Shown piece after piece: positions 6,641-16,102 of a DNA stretch of 64,000 bases. The position numbers and the translations under genes are program-made. Where the stretch lies: positions 1,826,501 to 1,890,500 of the forward strand of contig NZ_CP014229.1 of assembly GCF_001553605.1 (NCBI RefSeq), read 5' to 3'. Within the stretch, counting starts at the first letter, position 1. Each line of letters opens with the position of its first letter. The stretch is from Desulfovibrio fairfieldensis. GTDB taxonomy: Bacteria > Desulfobacterota > Desulfovibrionia > Desulfovibrionales > Desulfovibrionaceae. The notes beneath the pieces were generated by a model. The model was not told the DNA's origin. It did no database searches and saw only the letters and a program-made list of their open reading frames with translations.

Positions 6641-9595
6641 TTATGCCTTTTGCCGTTTGTTTATCAAAGTCTCTGTAGGAATATTAAAGAGATCATAAAC
6701 TGTGGTAATATCTTCATTTTGGGTATCAGTTTCTGAGATAAAGGAAAAAAACTCCACAATTTCTTTTTCGAAATACTCTTCAACTCCATACTCTTTTTTT
6801 ATATTTGGCATAAGTTTCAAAACACATTTTTGAATTTCTTTATATAATGGTCTTGATGTATAAATCTGAAGTAATGGAAATGTCAGGATTGAAATAAAAA
6901 ATTTTAATATGTGCGCATTATTTGAAATTTTAATTTCTATTTTATTCATAGATTCAGCATTTCTATTTTCATTATATAATCCAGTTAAAAATGGCTCACC
7001 ATCAAATGATATTGTTCCATTACTCATTATATTATACTCTTCATAATAAACTGAATTCAAAAATATAGCGATGGTATCAGAAATATAATTTCCTGGTGTC
7101 ATTTTTTTCTCTTCTTCTTGAGCTTTTTTGAGCTGAGCTGCTTCTTCTTGAGCTTTTTTGAGCTGAGCTGCTTCTTCTTGAGCTTTTTTGAGCTGAGCTG
7201 CTTCTTTTTGAGCTTTTTTGAGCTGAGCTGCTTCTTTTTGAGCTTTTTTGAGCTGAGCTGCTTCTTTTTGAGCTTTTTTGAGCTGAGCTGCTTCTTCTTG
7301 AGCTTTTTGGAGCTGAGCTGCTTCTTCTTGAGCTTTTTGGAGCTGAGCTGCTTCTTCTTGAGCTTTTTTGAGCTGAGCTGCTTCTTTTTGGGATATTTCT
7401 TTATCAAAAGAAAGCATTTTTTTGACAAACAATTCAACAAACCTTGAAACAAAGAGAGATGAGCAAAATTTATATTCTTCATTAGCAAAAATTATATTTA
7501 AAAATCTTTTCCATAAACAAATTTTATTTATAATCTCATTAAATATACCAATATTTTCACTATCTTTGCGTAGTTCACGAATTGCTTCATTGCTATAACG
7601 CAATGAATGTAATTTTGAATTTACTATCTGAAATAGCTTTATTCGCATTTTAGAGTTACATGAATTTGGATCAACATCCATATCCATGACATACACTATT
7701 AAAGCAAGAATGCCATATGTTGAAATATAATGTTCCTTTTTTCCCTGGCGTTGCACCGCCTCAAGCGTCAGTGCAGCCAAGGGGGAAAGGTGGGTGAAAT
7801 TCTTCTGCAGATGAAGTATATTAATATTTTCTACAAGATCAGTTTGACCACAAACTGCCTTGGTGGTACCAAGGGCATATTCAGAGGCGGGTAACTTGCT
7901 CTCATGGGCATAGAGATATGACATAACATTGGCGGCTGGCCCCATCAGCGCCCAGATCGATTGGGCGTTTTCTTTCAGACGCACGGTGTTAAGGTACGAC
8001 TTATAGTCTTCCCGTTCCAGAATTTCCTGTGGCAGACAGGCATCCAGCGCATAGACCAGCGCCAGTGCCGGCTGGGATGCGAACGCCCGTGTCACGCTGG
8101 CTTGAACCACCAGCATAGCCTCATTGATCCAGGTTTCCGCATTGCGAAGCTGCATGCTGGGTGCATCGCCGAACAGTTCCTTGCGGACCAGACAATCCAC
8201 AAACTTTCCCATACCCTTAAGAGAGGCCAGGTTTTCAAAGTCCGCATAAGTATAGCCGAAGCGGTGCAATGATTCATAAAAAATGTCTGCCAAATGAGGA
8301 GAAAAATTCATATCCTTCTTAAAGGCGATACTTTTTTCATCTGACCTTTCTATATCGACATTATCAGCGGCCACAATGAGCAATTGCACCACAGTTCTTG
8401 CAGGATTATCAAACAAAATATTTCTAACAGCATCTATATCTTCATTATTTTTTATGCAAAGTACATTTTCTATCAGCTCATCCACAAATTTTTTAACTTT
8501 ATATTTCAATTCAATTCTCGCATTAATTCCATTTATAATCTTATTTCCTCTTAACAAAACGTACATATTTGCAATGTTACATTTATTAAAATATCCAATA
8601 TGTATTCTATTCCGTGAAGGCAGTAATTTGTTCATATATTGGTCTACGAGACCGGATATCATGCGCTCGTGTCTTGCAAGTATATCTGGCTGACTACTGA
8701 ATGAAAGCCCAAAAGCTTCTAATTGCATCTTTCGTATGATTGAAGAATACAGCTCAATATCGCCAGAAAGAATTGTGATCAGCTGTGGGGACGTAAGATA
8801 TTTTCTCAATACTTCCAGCACATGGACGCCGATGGAAGGCTGCGTGTCAATGTCGTCCAAACCTATGATAAAAGCTTTTTTGTCCAGAATTTTCAGGCTG
8901 TAGTCCAAGAAGCGCTGAAATCTGCGCTCAAGTTCTTCGCCGTGCCGCGCACGGTTCAGGGATTCATCCAGAATGAACTGGGGATCTTCCCATGCGGGGG
9001 CCGTTCCGCGGAAGTTTTCACCCTCCCCAAGTACCTTAAGGCCCTCCGCCATGTTGCGCAGCAATTCCTCCCAATTGTCAAAGCTGCGCTTACACCCATC
9101 GTCATATGACAAGTCTCCGCTGGCCCGTCTTTTTTGGCGGCTTTCCTCCACAGCAAAACGGATCTTGTCTATTATGGCCACCATGAGATGCTCACGGCTG
9201 CCCAGAAGCGTGGGGTCAAAAACATCCAGTGGATACAGCTTGGAATATATAACTTTGCAGTTGGCGGAATCCTGTGTGAGTTCCAGTTCACCATCCCTGT
9301 CCCATCCTGAGGAATATTTTCCAATTTCCTCCAGCAGGTGCAGCAACAAGGTCGTTTTGCCGGCTCCCCGCCTGCCGCTGAGCATAATGACTTCATGTGC
9401 TCTGGAGTAAAAAAATTTATAATCACTTTTGCGCCTGCGGGTTTCAGCGAGTTCTTCTCCACGTTTTAGCACGTCGCCAATAAGCTTCGGAAAGCGATTC
9501 CGGGCCTCCACGTGGATGATGGCTCCCTGGGTGATGGCGCTAACATCGCGAAGTTTATCCAAATCAAGAATGGTTTCAGTCAAATTTTCGCTCAT
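6641..9595 (-). CDS. rdrA: RADAR ATPase RdrA
   Basis: A 984-residue protein. Walker A GRRGAGKTT lies at residues 74-82, a Walker B-like strand AFIIGLDDID at 241-250 and a sensor-like ITILSGD near 273-279, so it is a STAND/AAA-like P-loop ATPase with a long C-terminal region. Size, N-terminal ATPase placement and pairing with an RdrB-like deaminase on the same strand identify RdrA, the infection sensor that assembles into rings and engages RdrB. AAGGAG precedes the start. An unusual feature is a stretch of nine 10-residue repeats near residues 735-830 (see repeat at 7111-7390), predicted as a charged coiled coil. The gene is noticeably AT-rich in its C-terminal half. Confidence 0.8.
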   Translation of the reverse strand: MSENLTETILDLDKLRDVSAITQGAIIHVEARNRFPKLIGDVLKRGEELAETRRRKSDYKFFYSRAHEVIMLSGRRGAGKTTLLLHLLEEIGKYSSGWDRDGELELTQDSANCKVIYSKLYPLDVFDPTLLGSREHLMVAIIDKIRFAVEESRQKRRASGDLSYDDGCKRSFDNWEELLRNMAEGLKVLGEGENFRGTAPAWEDPQFILDESLNRARHGEELERRFQRFLDYSLKILDKKAFIIGLDDIDTQPSIGVHVLEVLRKYLTSPQLITILSGDIELYSSIIRKMQLEAFGLSFSSQPDILARHERMISGLVDQYMNKLLPSRNRIHIGYFNKCNIANMYVLLRGNKIINGINARIELKYKVKKFVDELIENVLCIKNNEDIDAVRNILFDNPARTVVQLLIVAADNVDIERSDEKSIAFKKDMNFSPHLADIFYESLHRFGYTYADFENLASLKGMGKFVDCLVRKELFGDAPSMQLRNAETWINEAMLVVQASVTRAFASQPALALVYALDACLPQEILEREDYKSYLNTVRLKENAQSIWALMGPAANVMSYLYAHESKLPASEYALGTTKAVCGQTDLVENINILHLQKNFTHLSPLAALTLEAVQRQGKKEHYISTYGILALIVYVMDMDVDPNSCNSKMRIKLFQIVNSKLHSLRYSNEAIRELRKDSENIGIFNEIINKICLWKRFLNIIFANEEYKFCSSLFVSRFVELFVKKMLSFDKEISQKEAAQLKKAQEEAAQLQKAQEEAAQLQKAQEEAAQLKKAQKEAAQLKKAQKEAAQLKKAQKEAAQLKKAQEEAAQLKKAQEEAAQLKKAQEEEKKMTPGNYISDTIAIFLNSVYYEEYNIMSNGTISFDGEPFLTGLYNENRNAESMNKIEIKISNNAHILKFFISILTFPLLQIYTSRPLYKEIQKCVLKLMPNIKKEYGVEEYFEKEIVEFFSFISETDTQNEDITTVYDLFNIPTETLINKRQKA
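7111..7390 (-). repeat. 30-bp in-frame tandem repeat in rdrA, nine full units
   Basis: Nine 30-bp units from 7111 to 7380 plus a partial unit to 7390, differing by one or two bases. They encode KKAQEEAAQL and its variants (KKAQKEAAQL, QKAQEEAAQL). The unit is a multiple of three, so copy-number change keeps the frame. There are no spacers, which rules out a CRISPR array. Confidence 0.95.
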
Positions 9596-10202
9596 GGCAG
9601 GCTCCTTTTCAGGTATACCAAATGGTGGAGGAATGATGATAATGGAGAAAAATTTTTATTTCTTTATAGAGAAACATATTCACAGAATAATAACAACCAT
9701 TCTATAATAATTAGGATTTTAGTTGGTTATTATCTCAAAAGCCGTTGCCTTCCATACGACTGGTCCATTCTTCTCTTCGAGTTATCCTGTTTGTGTCCTT
9801 TCTCTTGCGGCAGGGATACAAATATATTAATATAATTCATATAGTTATATAAAAAGTGGATACAATAGTGTATTGTGTCGCTCGATTTTTTTTCGAACCT
9901 AATCTTCAAAAAATCAGTATGTTCTATGGCCTAATTATGTCTTTCAAAACTTCATGCTTAGATAGGCGACACCGGACCCTCAAGATGGTCTCACTTTTTG
10001 GGCAAGGTGTCGCAGGAATTTTTTAACAATGAATGCGAATAAATTTTAAATAAATTTATTTTACAAATATGATGCGCAAATTAAAATGGAATAAAATTCA
10101 TAATAAGAGCTTTATACTCTGGTTAATACGTTAACAAAATATTGGGCGAGCCCGTCTGTTTGCCGCAGGCTCGCCCCTTCCCTTCACTCAAAAGTCACTC
10201 GC
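9596..10202. other. Intergenic region upstream of rdrA
   Basis: About 600 bp, AT-rich, with no credible gene. It should contain the rdrA promoter, which I could not place confidently. Two inverted repeats stand out: GCGACACC (near 9964) with GGTGTCGC (near 10001), and GGGCGAGCC (10144) with GGCTCGCCC (10168). The second lies about 35 bp before the copy B dotA/traY segment and may mark the recombination junction. Confidence 0.6.
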
Positions 10203-11258
10203 ATGCAGGCGGCCATGGGCAATGACACCACGTGGGGGCACGTCAAGGGTATTCTGTCGGGCTTGAGCGAATGGCCGGCCAAAACCATGGCCGACTTTTC
10301 CTCCGGAGGCGGCAACGGCGATGCGGTTCTGACCATGTCCAGGGCTGCCCGCCAGGTCATGACGGCTATTGAAGCGGCCTTTGTGGCGCTCTCCGGCGCC
10401 AAGGGCGCCGTCAGCGCCACGGACAAATGGGATGATTCCTTGTGGGGCAAGGCTGCGGGAGTGTTCACGGCCAGCGGCAGCAGCGCGGCTATCGGCGCGG
10501 CCAAGAGCATCATTTCCGACGCCATGACCGCATTCACATTCCTCGGGGGCGGGCTTTGGACCGTTTTCTGGTTCTTTGCCTACGGCCTGCCCCTGATCCC
10601 GTTCATGATCTGGGTTGCGGCCGTTGTGGGCTGGATTGTGCTGTCCATTGAAGCCATCGTGGCCGCGCCGCTGTGGCTGATCAGCCACGCCATGCCCGAG
10701 GGCGAAGGTTTTGCCGGCATGGGGGCCCGGGCCGGCTACGCCCTGTTCTTCTCCCTGCTCTTCCGGCCCCTGCTGCTGATCCTGTCGCTCTTTGTCTGCA
10801 TGATCGTCATGTCGGCCACGGGCCCGCTCATCGGATTGCTGTTCCGGCCCTTTGCCGAGAGCCTGCGTGGAATCTCAGGCAACTACGGGATCACCGGGGC
10901 CGTGTCGCTGATGATCATGTTGGGCACGGTCATCGGCCTGCTGACCTGGAAGATGTTTTCCATGACCACCCAGATCGCGGACAGGATCCTGCGCTGGATC
11001 GGCCAGCTCATCGCCAACCTGGGCGACGACAACGCCCAGGGTTTGATTTCCGAGGCGTATGGATCGGCGCAGCGAAGCGCCGGAAAGTTTGCGGAGTCAG
11101 TGAATAAGGCCGAGCTTATGAAGCCTGTGTCAGGCAAGAGCAATCAGGTCCAGGAAGAGGCCACGACACAGAACATTGCCCGGCGCGATGCCCAAAATAC
11201 TCAGCATATGCCAGAGCCAGTGGAGAAGCCCAATCGCATAAATCCATCCGAGGTGTGA
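10203..11258 (+). pseudogene. DotA/TraY-like C-terminal fragment, copy B
   Basis: A 351-codon open frame that is nearly identical to copy A up to about 11037 and then carries a different tail (GKFAESVNKAELMKPVSG onward), regaining similarity at RRDAQNTQHMPEP near the end. DotA/TraY proteins are several times longer, there is no ribosome binding site before 10203, and the sequence starts abruptly after a hairpin. It is therefore a 3' fragment rather than a complete gene, although a short membrane protein could still be made. Recombination with copy A would join this tail to the full gene. Confidence 0.7.
10315..11044 (+). repeat. Long direct repeat, copy B
   Basis: The counterpart of 1-730 in the same orientation and frame. 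Similarity falls sharply after the codons for GDDNAQG. Confidence 0.9.
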
Positions 11259-11293
11259 TTAAAGAGGGGGGCTTAAGCCCCCCTCTTTAATCA
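11256..11293. terminator. Perfect palindromic bidirectional terminator
   Basis: A palindrome runs from the copy B stop codon (TGATTAAAGAGGGGGG) to its exact complement, ending in the stop region of the convergent gene. A and T runs flank the GC stem on both sides. Confidence 0.85.
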
Positions 11294-11661
11294 CACATAT
11301 ATTCGTAACCGCGTTCTTTCAAAATTGTATTACGCCTGTTATCAAGTTCTGAAATAACTTCTTCCTTCGAGATGCCTAGTCGGGTCCGTAATTCTTTGAT
11401 AACTGAACATGCTGCATCACGATCAGCCTCATAAAATGCGGCATTATCCTCCAACTTTTGGAATTTTTCGCGCAACTCATTATATTGACCGATGAGATCC
11501 ATCATTTCCTGATGATGGGCCCTGCCCATCTGCTGCACTTGGTTAAGATGTCTTAACTCGGCGTCGCGCTTTTCACGGAACTGGCTGACATTATCGATCA
11601 CTTCCCCCATGGATCCAAAGGGACTGATGCCGCCGCTGGAATCGGAAGAATTACCGAACAT
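11287..11661 (-). CDS. Small coiled-coil protein, paralog of 986-1306
   Basis: A 124-residue protein starting MFGNSSDSSGG, with the shared core MMDLIGQYNELREKF and a helical, charged C-terminal half. Relative to its paralog it has an extra stretch after the start (ISPFGSMGEVIDNVSQFREK). An AGGAG-like site precedes the start. Its placement behind copy B mirrors the placement of the paralog behind copy A, so the unit 'dotA tail + terminator + convergent gene' was duplicated and then diverged. Function unknown. Confidence 0.7.
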   Translation of the reverse strand: MFGNSSDSSGGISPFGSMGEVIDNVSQFREKRDAELRHLNQVQQMGRAHHQEMMDLIGQYNELREKFQKLEDNAAFYEADRDAACSVIKELRTRLGISKEEVISELDNRRNTILKERGYEYMCD

Positions 11662-11790
11662 AGGCTCTCCTGGGACTACAATCGTTATTTTTGTTTATTA
11701 TACGCATGGCACGAGCAAAAGTCAAAATGAGAAGTTTATATCAGCCATAAGTTATGACCTCTGAATATGTGTAGTAAATCTGAGGCTACA

Positions 11791-13098
11791 TCAAGATCTA
11801 TAATCATGAAATAGGGTTCCAAATCCATTTACTATAGATTCTGAAGGATACCAGATTGGAGAAACACATTTAATGTGATGTCCATTTCTACTATAACGTG
11901 TTACAGTTTCCTCAACATCAAAAAAATCATTTATGGGAGTAATATATTTTGCATAATGAATATAAATAGATTCAGTAAATTTGTCTTGGCATTTGAAATT
12001 AGTTACAGCATGAAAATTTTTTAATAATCTTTTAATATGTACTAACTCTCCTTGGCACTCTTCAATAAGAATATGAATATTCCCTGGCATATTATTTGAT
12101 AGCTGCCTAGTTGCATCAACAAGCAATCGTTGTGCATATTGAGATTTTTTTTCAATAGATTCTTTACAAGCAAATTCGCACGAAATTAACGAGGCCCAAT
12201 GCAATTTTGAAATAAAGCAAAAGCCTTCTTGACATTCTCTATCAAATCTTGGTTTGTAATGAAAATTATAATTATAATCATCTATTAGATAATGAATGAA
12301 TGAAGGTGTCCCTGTATTTAGTGGAGTCTCAAGAACAACATCAAACTTTGATTTATCTATTGGAGTAAATTTTATTTTGAAATCATTATTTTTTACAATA
12401 TAAAATTTATTTTCAAGATTTTTACAATAACTTAATTTATTATATATCTTTCGGAAAACTCTTTTTGGATTAATTTTTTCTACTTCAGATGTAAATTTGA
12501 AATGGAAATATCCCACAATTTTGTGCTGTTCTAATAAATCTGCTACTCTATCTGAGATTTGATACCAAGCTTTCAACTCTTTATATGTATAATCATTACC
12601 TCTTCTCATTTTCTTGCATTCTATAAATTTTTTTATTCCATTAATTTCTATTAAAATATCAGGACTTTTTTGTGGAGGTTCGACTTCTAAAAATGTCACA
12701 CTATACCCTTCAATGTAATAATATATTGCAGTTAGAATTTCAAATAATGTAGAATCAATATCTTTGTTTTTTATTGAACACAATGAAGAAATTTTATTTT
12801 CAAAATTTTTTATACTATAAATAAAATCAAATTTTTTTGCGAGATTATAAATTACAGGTATTATTCTTGTTCCTTCATAGTAATTATAAAAATTCATATC
12901 GTTACTAATCAATGCTTTTGAAAGTAATAAATACAAAAATAATCTGTCGCTAGATTCTCGATAAAGAGCTCCAGGAGACAACATATTTTTCGCAATATTT
13001 TCTAATCTCAAGTTATATTCATTTATACCAATCTGACGAATTATTTTTTGCTCCATTTTTTTGAAAGTATTTGCAAATTCTTGAATATCAAAAACCAT
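11791..13098 (-). CDS. AT-rich PD-(D/E)XK nuclease-like protein
   Basis: A 435-residue protein. SPDILIEINGIKKFIECKK has Asp147, then Glu160-Cys-Lys162, which is the PD-(D/E)XK pattern; a helix with Glu120 (STLFEILTAIYYY) precedes it as in this fold. The rest, including a 150-residue C-terminal region, was not recognised. Base composition is strongly AT-rich and unlike the neighbouring GC-rich genes, so it looks acquired. It stands alone between AT-rich spacers. A defence or restriction role is plausible for an orphan nuclease in a cargo island, but the substrate is unknown. The motif is convincing, the role is not proven. Confidence 0.6.
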   Translation of the reverse strand: MVFDIQEFANTFKKMEQKIIRQIGINEYNLRLENIAKNMLSPGALYRESSDRLFLYLLLSKALISNDMNFYNYYEGTRIIPVIYNLAKKFDFIYSIKNFENKISSLCSIKNKDIDSTLFEILTAIYYYIEGYSVTFLEVEPPQKSPDILIEINGIKKFIECKKMRRGNDYTYKELKAWYQISDRVADLLEQHKIVGYFHFKFTSEVEKINPKRVFRKIYNKLSYCKNLENKFYIVKNNDFKIKFTPIDKSKFDVVLETPLNTGTPSFIHYLIDDYNYNFHYKPRFDRECQEGFCFISKLHWASLISCEFACKESIEKKSQYAQRLLVDATRQLSNNMPGNIHILIEECQGELVHIKRLLKNFHAVTNFKCQDKFTESIYIHYAKYITPINDFFDVEETVTRYSRNGHHIKCVSPIWYPSESIVNGFGTLFHDYRS

Positions 13099-13544
13099 AA
13101 TCTAAACCTCACACCCTTTTATGTATTAGAAAGAGATAGCCCAGTTACAAAAGTCTCTTCTTAAAGATATCCGACTACAACGTTCTGATATGTGTTTTTT
13201 TACAAAACTAATACTATATAACTCAACAATGCCAATCACCTTCCATGCATGCTTCACTATCCCCACCTAAAAAAGAGAGAAGTATCTGCGACAACTAGAG
13301 AATAACATACTATTTTCCTACATTAAAAATAATTTTCCTTTATAAATCCATAAATATTTTTTTAATCCTGCCACGATGATTTTGCAACAATCTAATACGT
13401 AAATAATTTTTTAGGCGCTTATACTATTTAAGAAGCTTTTTACGTTTAAAAAAAATGACTGTAATTTTTTTCAAAATTGTTTTAGTTCTATTCAAACAGA
13501 GGTTGTGTGGTACCCCTTCCACTTATGGAAGCCGCTTCTCTGTC

Positions 13545-13690
13545 TTTCGCTGTCAGAGGTTTCAGCATCCCTTTGCCAAACTGGCGGCGTTACCGGGAGA
13601 AGGGTGAGTCCGCGTGGCGGACTCACCCTCTTTTTCTACTCTGAGAGCAATCTGCTCCACTTCCAGCGCAATGCGCTTTCCCTACAAAAT
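13545..13690 (-). pseudogene. Remnant of the Rha-like cassette end
   Basis: It matches 30200-30320 and 15600-15710: the GTCAGAG segment, the GGGTGAGTCC hairpin and the codons for the Rha C-terminus (reverse of CTGCTCCACTTCCAGCGCAA). Only the 3' end of the gene remains. Confidence 0.8.
13601..13635 (+). terminator. Repeated cassette terminator, copy 1
   Basis: AGGGTGAGTCCGC and GCGGACTCACCCT with a 3-nt loop, then CTTTTTC. The same hairpin occurs at 15628 and 30239. Confidence 0.85.
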
Positions 13691-13792
13691 TTAAGGCCAC
13701 GAACTTGTAGGACAAGCTTGTGGCCTTAGCGAGTCCGTATGATTGTCACACGAAGCCCTCTGAATGTGCCGATTTTATACGCTCATGTCTAT

Positions 13793-14371
13793 TTAACGAA
13801 CTTGTACGCAACGGCCATTAACGCACCATGTTTTTTTGGGGCAAATCTTGCCTCGGCATGGATCCGAAGGTGGGTGTGGCGGGGGCGGGGGTGGAGGCGG
13901 CGCAGGTGCGTTGTTGTTCTTATACACCGTCGCCCAAAAGGTGAACCTATACGGAACACATCCGGTACATATCGTGGTGGGGTCTAATGCCTCACCCACA
14001 ACTACCTGGCATATAGGGGTATATCCGCAATCCTGCGCAATTTTCGCACAGTCGTTTTCCGACTGTAAGACGGGCATTGCAATTACATATTGCTGGTAAT
14101 CTGGATACCGCTGGCATACCATGCCCTTAATGCAGCAGGGCACATGCTGATTGGGATACCGAGGATCATTCACCCATATTACGGTGTTACCTTTATTCAA
14201 CGATTTAACAAATGAATCGGAACACGCAGAATTGGAAGTCGCAGGGGTGCCCTCCAGCATACCCGTATTCTTGCCATCTTGCTTTTCAAAGCCGAAGGCA
14301 ACCGATAATCCACCAAACAACGTCACAGTAAAGGCAGCGAATAAGACGGCTGGAAGCATTACCCTTTTCAT
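13793..14371 (-). CDS. Secreted Cys-rich protein with proline-rich linker
   Basis: A 192-residue protein. The start at 14371 was chosen because GAGGAGGAGG lies directly upstream; the longer frame has none. Residues 1-27 form a signal peptide (KR, hydrophobic core, AFGFE). The mature part has many paired cysteines (VPCCIKG, CAKIAQDCGYTPIC, ICTGC), a run of eight or more prolines near residue 163, and a short C-terminal segment DPCRGKICPKKTWC. This suggests a disulfide-stabilised periplasmic or surface protein with a flexible Pro linker. No family was recognised. It lies between cassette remnants, transcribed toward 13.7 kb. Confidence 0.65.
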   Translation of the reverse strand: MKRVMLPAVLFAAFTVTLFGGLSVAFGFEKQDGKNTGMLEGTPATSNSACSDSFVKSLNKGNTVIWVNDPRYPNQHVPCCIKGMVCQRYPDYQQYVIAMPVLQSENDCAKIAQDCGYTPICQVVVGEALDPTTICTGCVPYRFTFWATVYKNNNAPAPPPPPPPPHPPSDPCRGKICPKKTWCVNGRCVQVR

Positions 14372-14584
14372 CCCCTCCTCCTCAATTTTATAAATCAACT
14401 GTTGGTTGCAACCTCATCTTCCTGTAATGTCTAAAAAGTATAAAATTTTTATATTATTAAATAATATTTAGCAGCGTTAGATATTCCATTGCCGCTGACG
14501 TTAATTAAGAATAAACTTTTTACTGACAGTGAGTTAGGCGATAAATCTATATTAATAAATATAAATTTGTTCTTTTAGAAGCCT

Positions 14585-15619
14585 ATGTTTACCTCCCGAA
14601 AACGTTCTCAAAAACCCCTGCAAGCAACAGCCGAAGCACTCGAAGCAGCTCTGCGCCGTCTCTCTGTCAGATTCTCCAGAACAGATGCACGTACAAGCCA
14701 GAGTATTTATTACAAGCTGTTCCGTAAAGACGGAAGTGTTTTCTTACGCATCCGCATATCTGATCATCCGTTTCTTGCCAAACAGGAGAACATTCAAAAT
14801 ATCCTCTGTATAGGTAGTCACGTGGGCACAGAATATGAGCTTGATACATGGTATAAAGTGCTTCCTGTCATAGGCAATGCAAGTCATTGTGTTGAAGTCA
14901 AAACGCTGAGTGCCAAAATTGCGGGTGAGGCTGCTCTGAAAAATAAAACTCCGAGTGAAGCCTTCCAAAAGACCTTGGAAAATATCCGAAAGAAAGCCAC
15001 ACGACGCGCGTCTTCGGGTGAGGCCGAAGCGACAACCGAAAAACAGAGGATGGAAGCCTTGGCAAGGCTGCTGGCCGGATTCGCCGCGCGCTTCGACCTC
15101 TATATACAAAAATCCACCATTCCGTCCGGATATATGTTCCGCTTCCAATACAGCAACTGGCGTCCCGCATGCGTCACAATTTCCCGGCACAGGCCGGATG
15201 CGTTACCTCAGGATTGCGCGGAAAACATGGTCCTCGTAAGAGCATACGGCACCGCTAATTTTCGGTGCCAAGAGTGGGAGGACATTTTGTGCATCGTGTT
15301 GAAGAGAATCGGCCTTACAGGAAAAACGCACAAAAAAGCCCTGGAACGGTTTATTGAAAAGAAACGCCTGCAATTTGCTTCAATTCTTCCGTCTGTTCCC
15401 ATTGCCCTCCCAAAAGCCGCAGCAATCTTGAGCGTTGCGGCTCAATTGTGTGTTTCTTTGGCTTCCATTTTTAAGGGAAGGCTGGCTAATGTCCATGCAT
15501 CGCCCCACTCGGCCGATGACAGCCCTAAGTATTCCCGCCGCACTCACCTGAGACACGTAGCCGATTCAGAACTGCCCTTTGATGGCGTAGTCGCGCTGTC
15601 AGAGCATCTGCCAACCTGA
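14585..15619 (+). CDS. Hypothetical protein whose C-terminus runs into a repeat
   Basis: A 344-residue protein with a basic N-terminus (FTSRKRSQKP), a middle region rich in charged helices (about 125-165) and a hydrophobic segment near 270-295. No domain was recognised. The last about 25 residues (DSELPFDGVVALSEHLPT) are encoded by the antirepressor-cassette repeat: the same bases occur at 30170-30210 outside any gene. The original stop was therefore probably lost when the cassette recombined here, leaving a fused tail. A cassette terminator follows at 15628. The ribosome site is weak. Confidence 0.5.
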   Translation: MFTSRKRSQKPLQATAEALEAALRRLSVRFSRTDARTSQSIYYKLFRKDGSVFLRIRISDHPFLAKQENIQNILCIGSHVGTEYELDTWYKVLPVIGNASHCVEVKTLSAKIAGEAALKNKTPSEAFQKTLENIRKKATRRASSGEAEATTEKQRMEALARLLAGFAARFDLYIQKSTIPSGYMFRFQYSNWRPACVTISRHRPDALPQDCAENMVLVRAYGTANFRCQEWEDILCIVLKRIGLTGKTHKKALERFIEKKRLQFASILPSVPIALPKAAAILSVAAQLCVSLASIFKGRLANVHASPHSADDSPKYSRRTHLRHVADSELPFDGVVALSEHLPT

Positions 15620-15872
15620 CGGCGAGAAGGGTGAGTCCGCATGCGGACTCACCCAATTTTTCTACGCTGAGAACAATCTGCTCCACTTCCAGCGCAATAC
15701 GCTTTTACACAATCTACGTCCAGCATGGCCATCGATCAATCTCCCGCAACACATGGGAGTGCTTGCGGCAGGCTACGCGGGCGACTTCCATAGAGGTGGC
15801 GACATGTTCCATGACTATGCCCCCTGCCGCCCTGACAAAATAGACGCGGCCTAGGTCATGTGCCGGGTGATC
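15585..15872 (-). pseudogene. Rearranged Rha-like/antirepressor cassette remnant
   Basis: It contains the cassette terminator, the Rha C-terminal codons, an internal deletion joining the GTCCAGCATGGCC segment to ATCGATCAATCTCCCGCA, the Rha start region (ACATGTTCCATG) and the first about 45 bp of the antirepressor 3' end. A premature stop is present. It lies directly before the chelatase/uptake cluster. Confidence 0.85.
15628..15662 (+). terminator. Repeated cassette terminator, copy 2
   Basis: GGGTGAGTCCGCA/TGCGGACTCACCC palindrome followed by AATTTTTC, nine bases after the stop of the 14585-15619 gene. Confidence 0.85.
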
Positions 15873-16102
15873 CGAAATCTCCTGCCGCTATGGCTGGAAG
15901 CCAATATCAACAGGCCATCCAGGCATTTTTCCTCAAGATGATGCATGGTTCTGATTCCAGTGATCCGAAAAGCCAGCGGTTATGGTTTGGGTAGCATAAA
16001 AATTTTTTTAGTGTTATCCCTGTTCAATAATAACACGTTTTTAAAAAAAGTAACTTTTAGCGTCGGCGGCATGATCTTCCCGGCAATTTAAGACACGTTC
16101 CT

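Larger units (their letters stand above)
13099..13792. other. Intergenic region with cassette remnant and hairpins
   Basis: The first 400 bp are very AT-rich with no supported gene. A Rha-cassette remnant lies at 13545-13690. A long imperfect hairpin AAGGCCAC...GTGGCCTT is at 13693-13727 and may end transcription of the gene at 13793. Confidence 0.6.

Noticed and set aside
7111-7390. Short regular repeats that look like a CRISPR array
   Set aside because: The 30-bp units are directly adjacent, have no spacers and are in frame inside rdrA.
7118-7447. Plus-strand ORF with Phe/Leu-rich repeats
   Set aside because: It is the antisense reading of the rdrA repeat.
10184-10688. Minus-strand ORFs opposite dotA/traY copy B
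   Set aside because: They are shadows of the duplicated membrane segment and occur only because of GC-rich codons.
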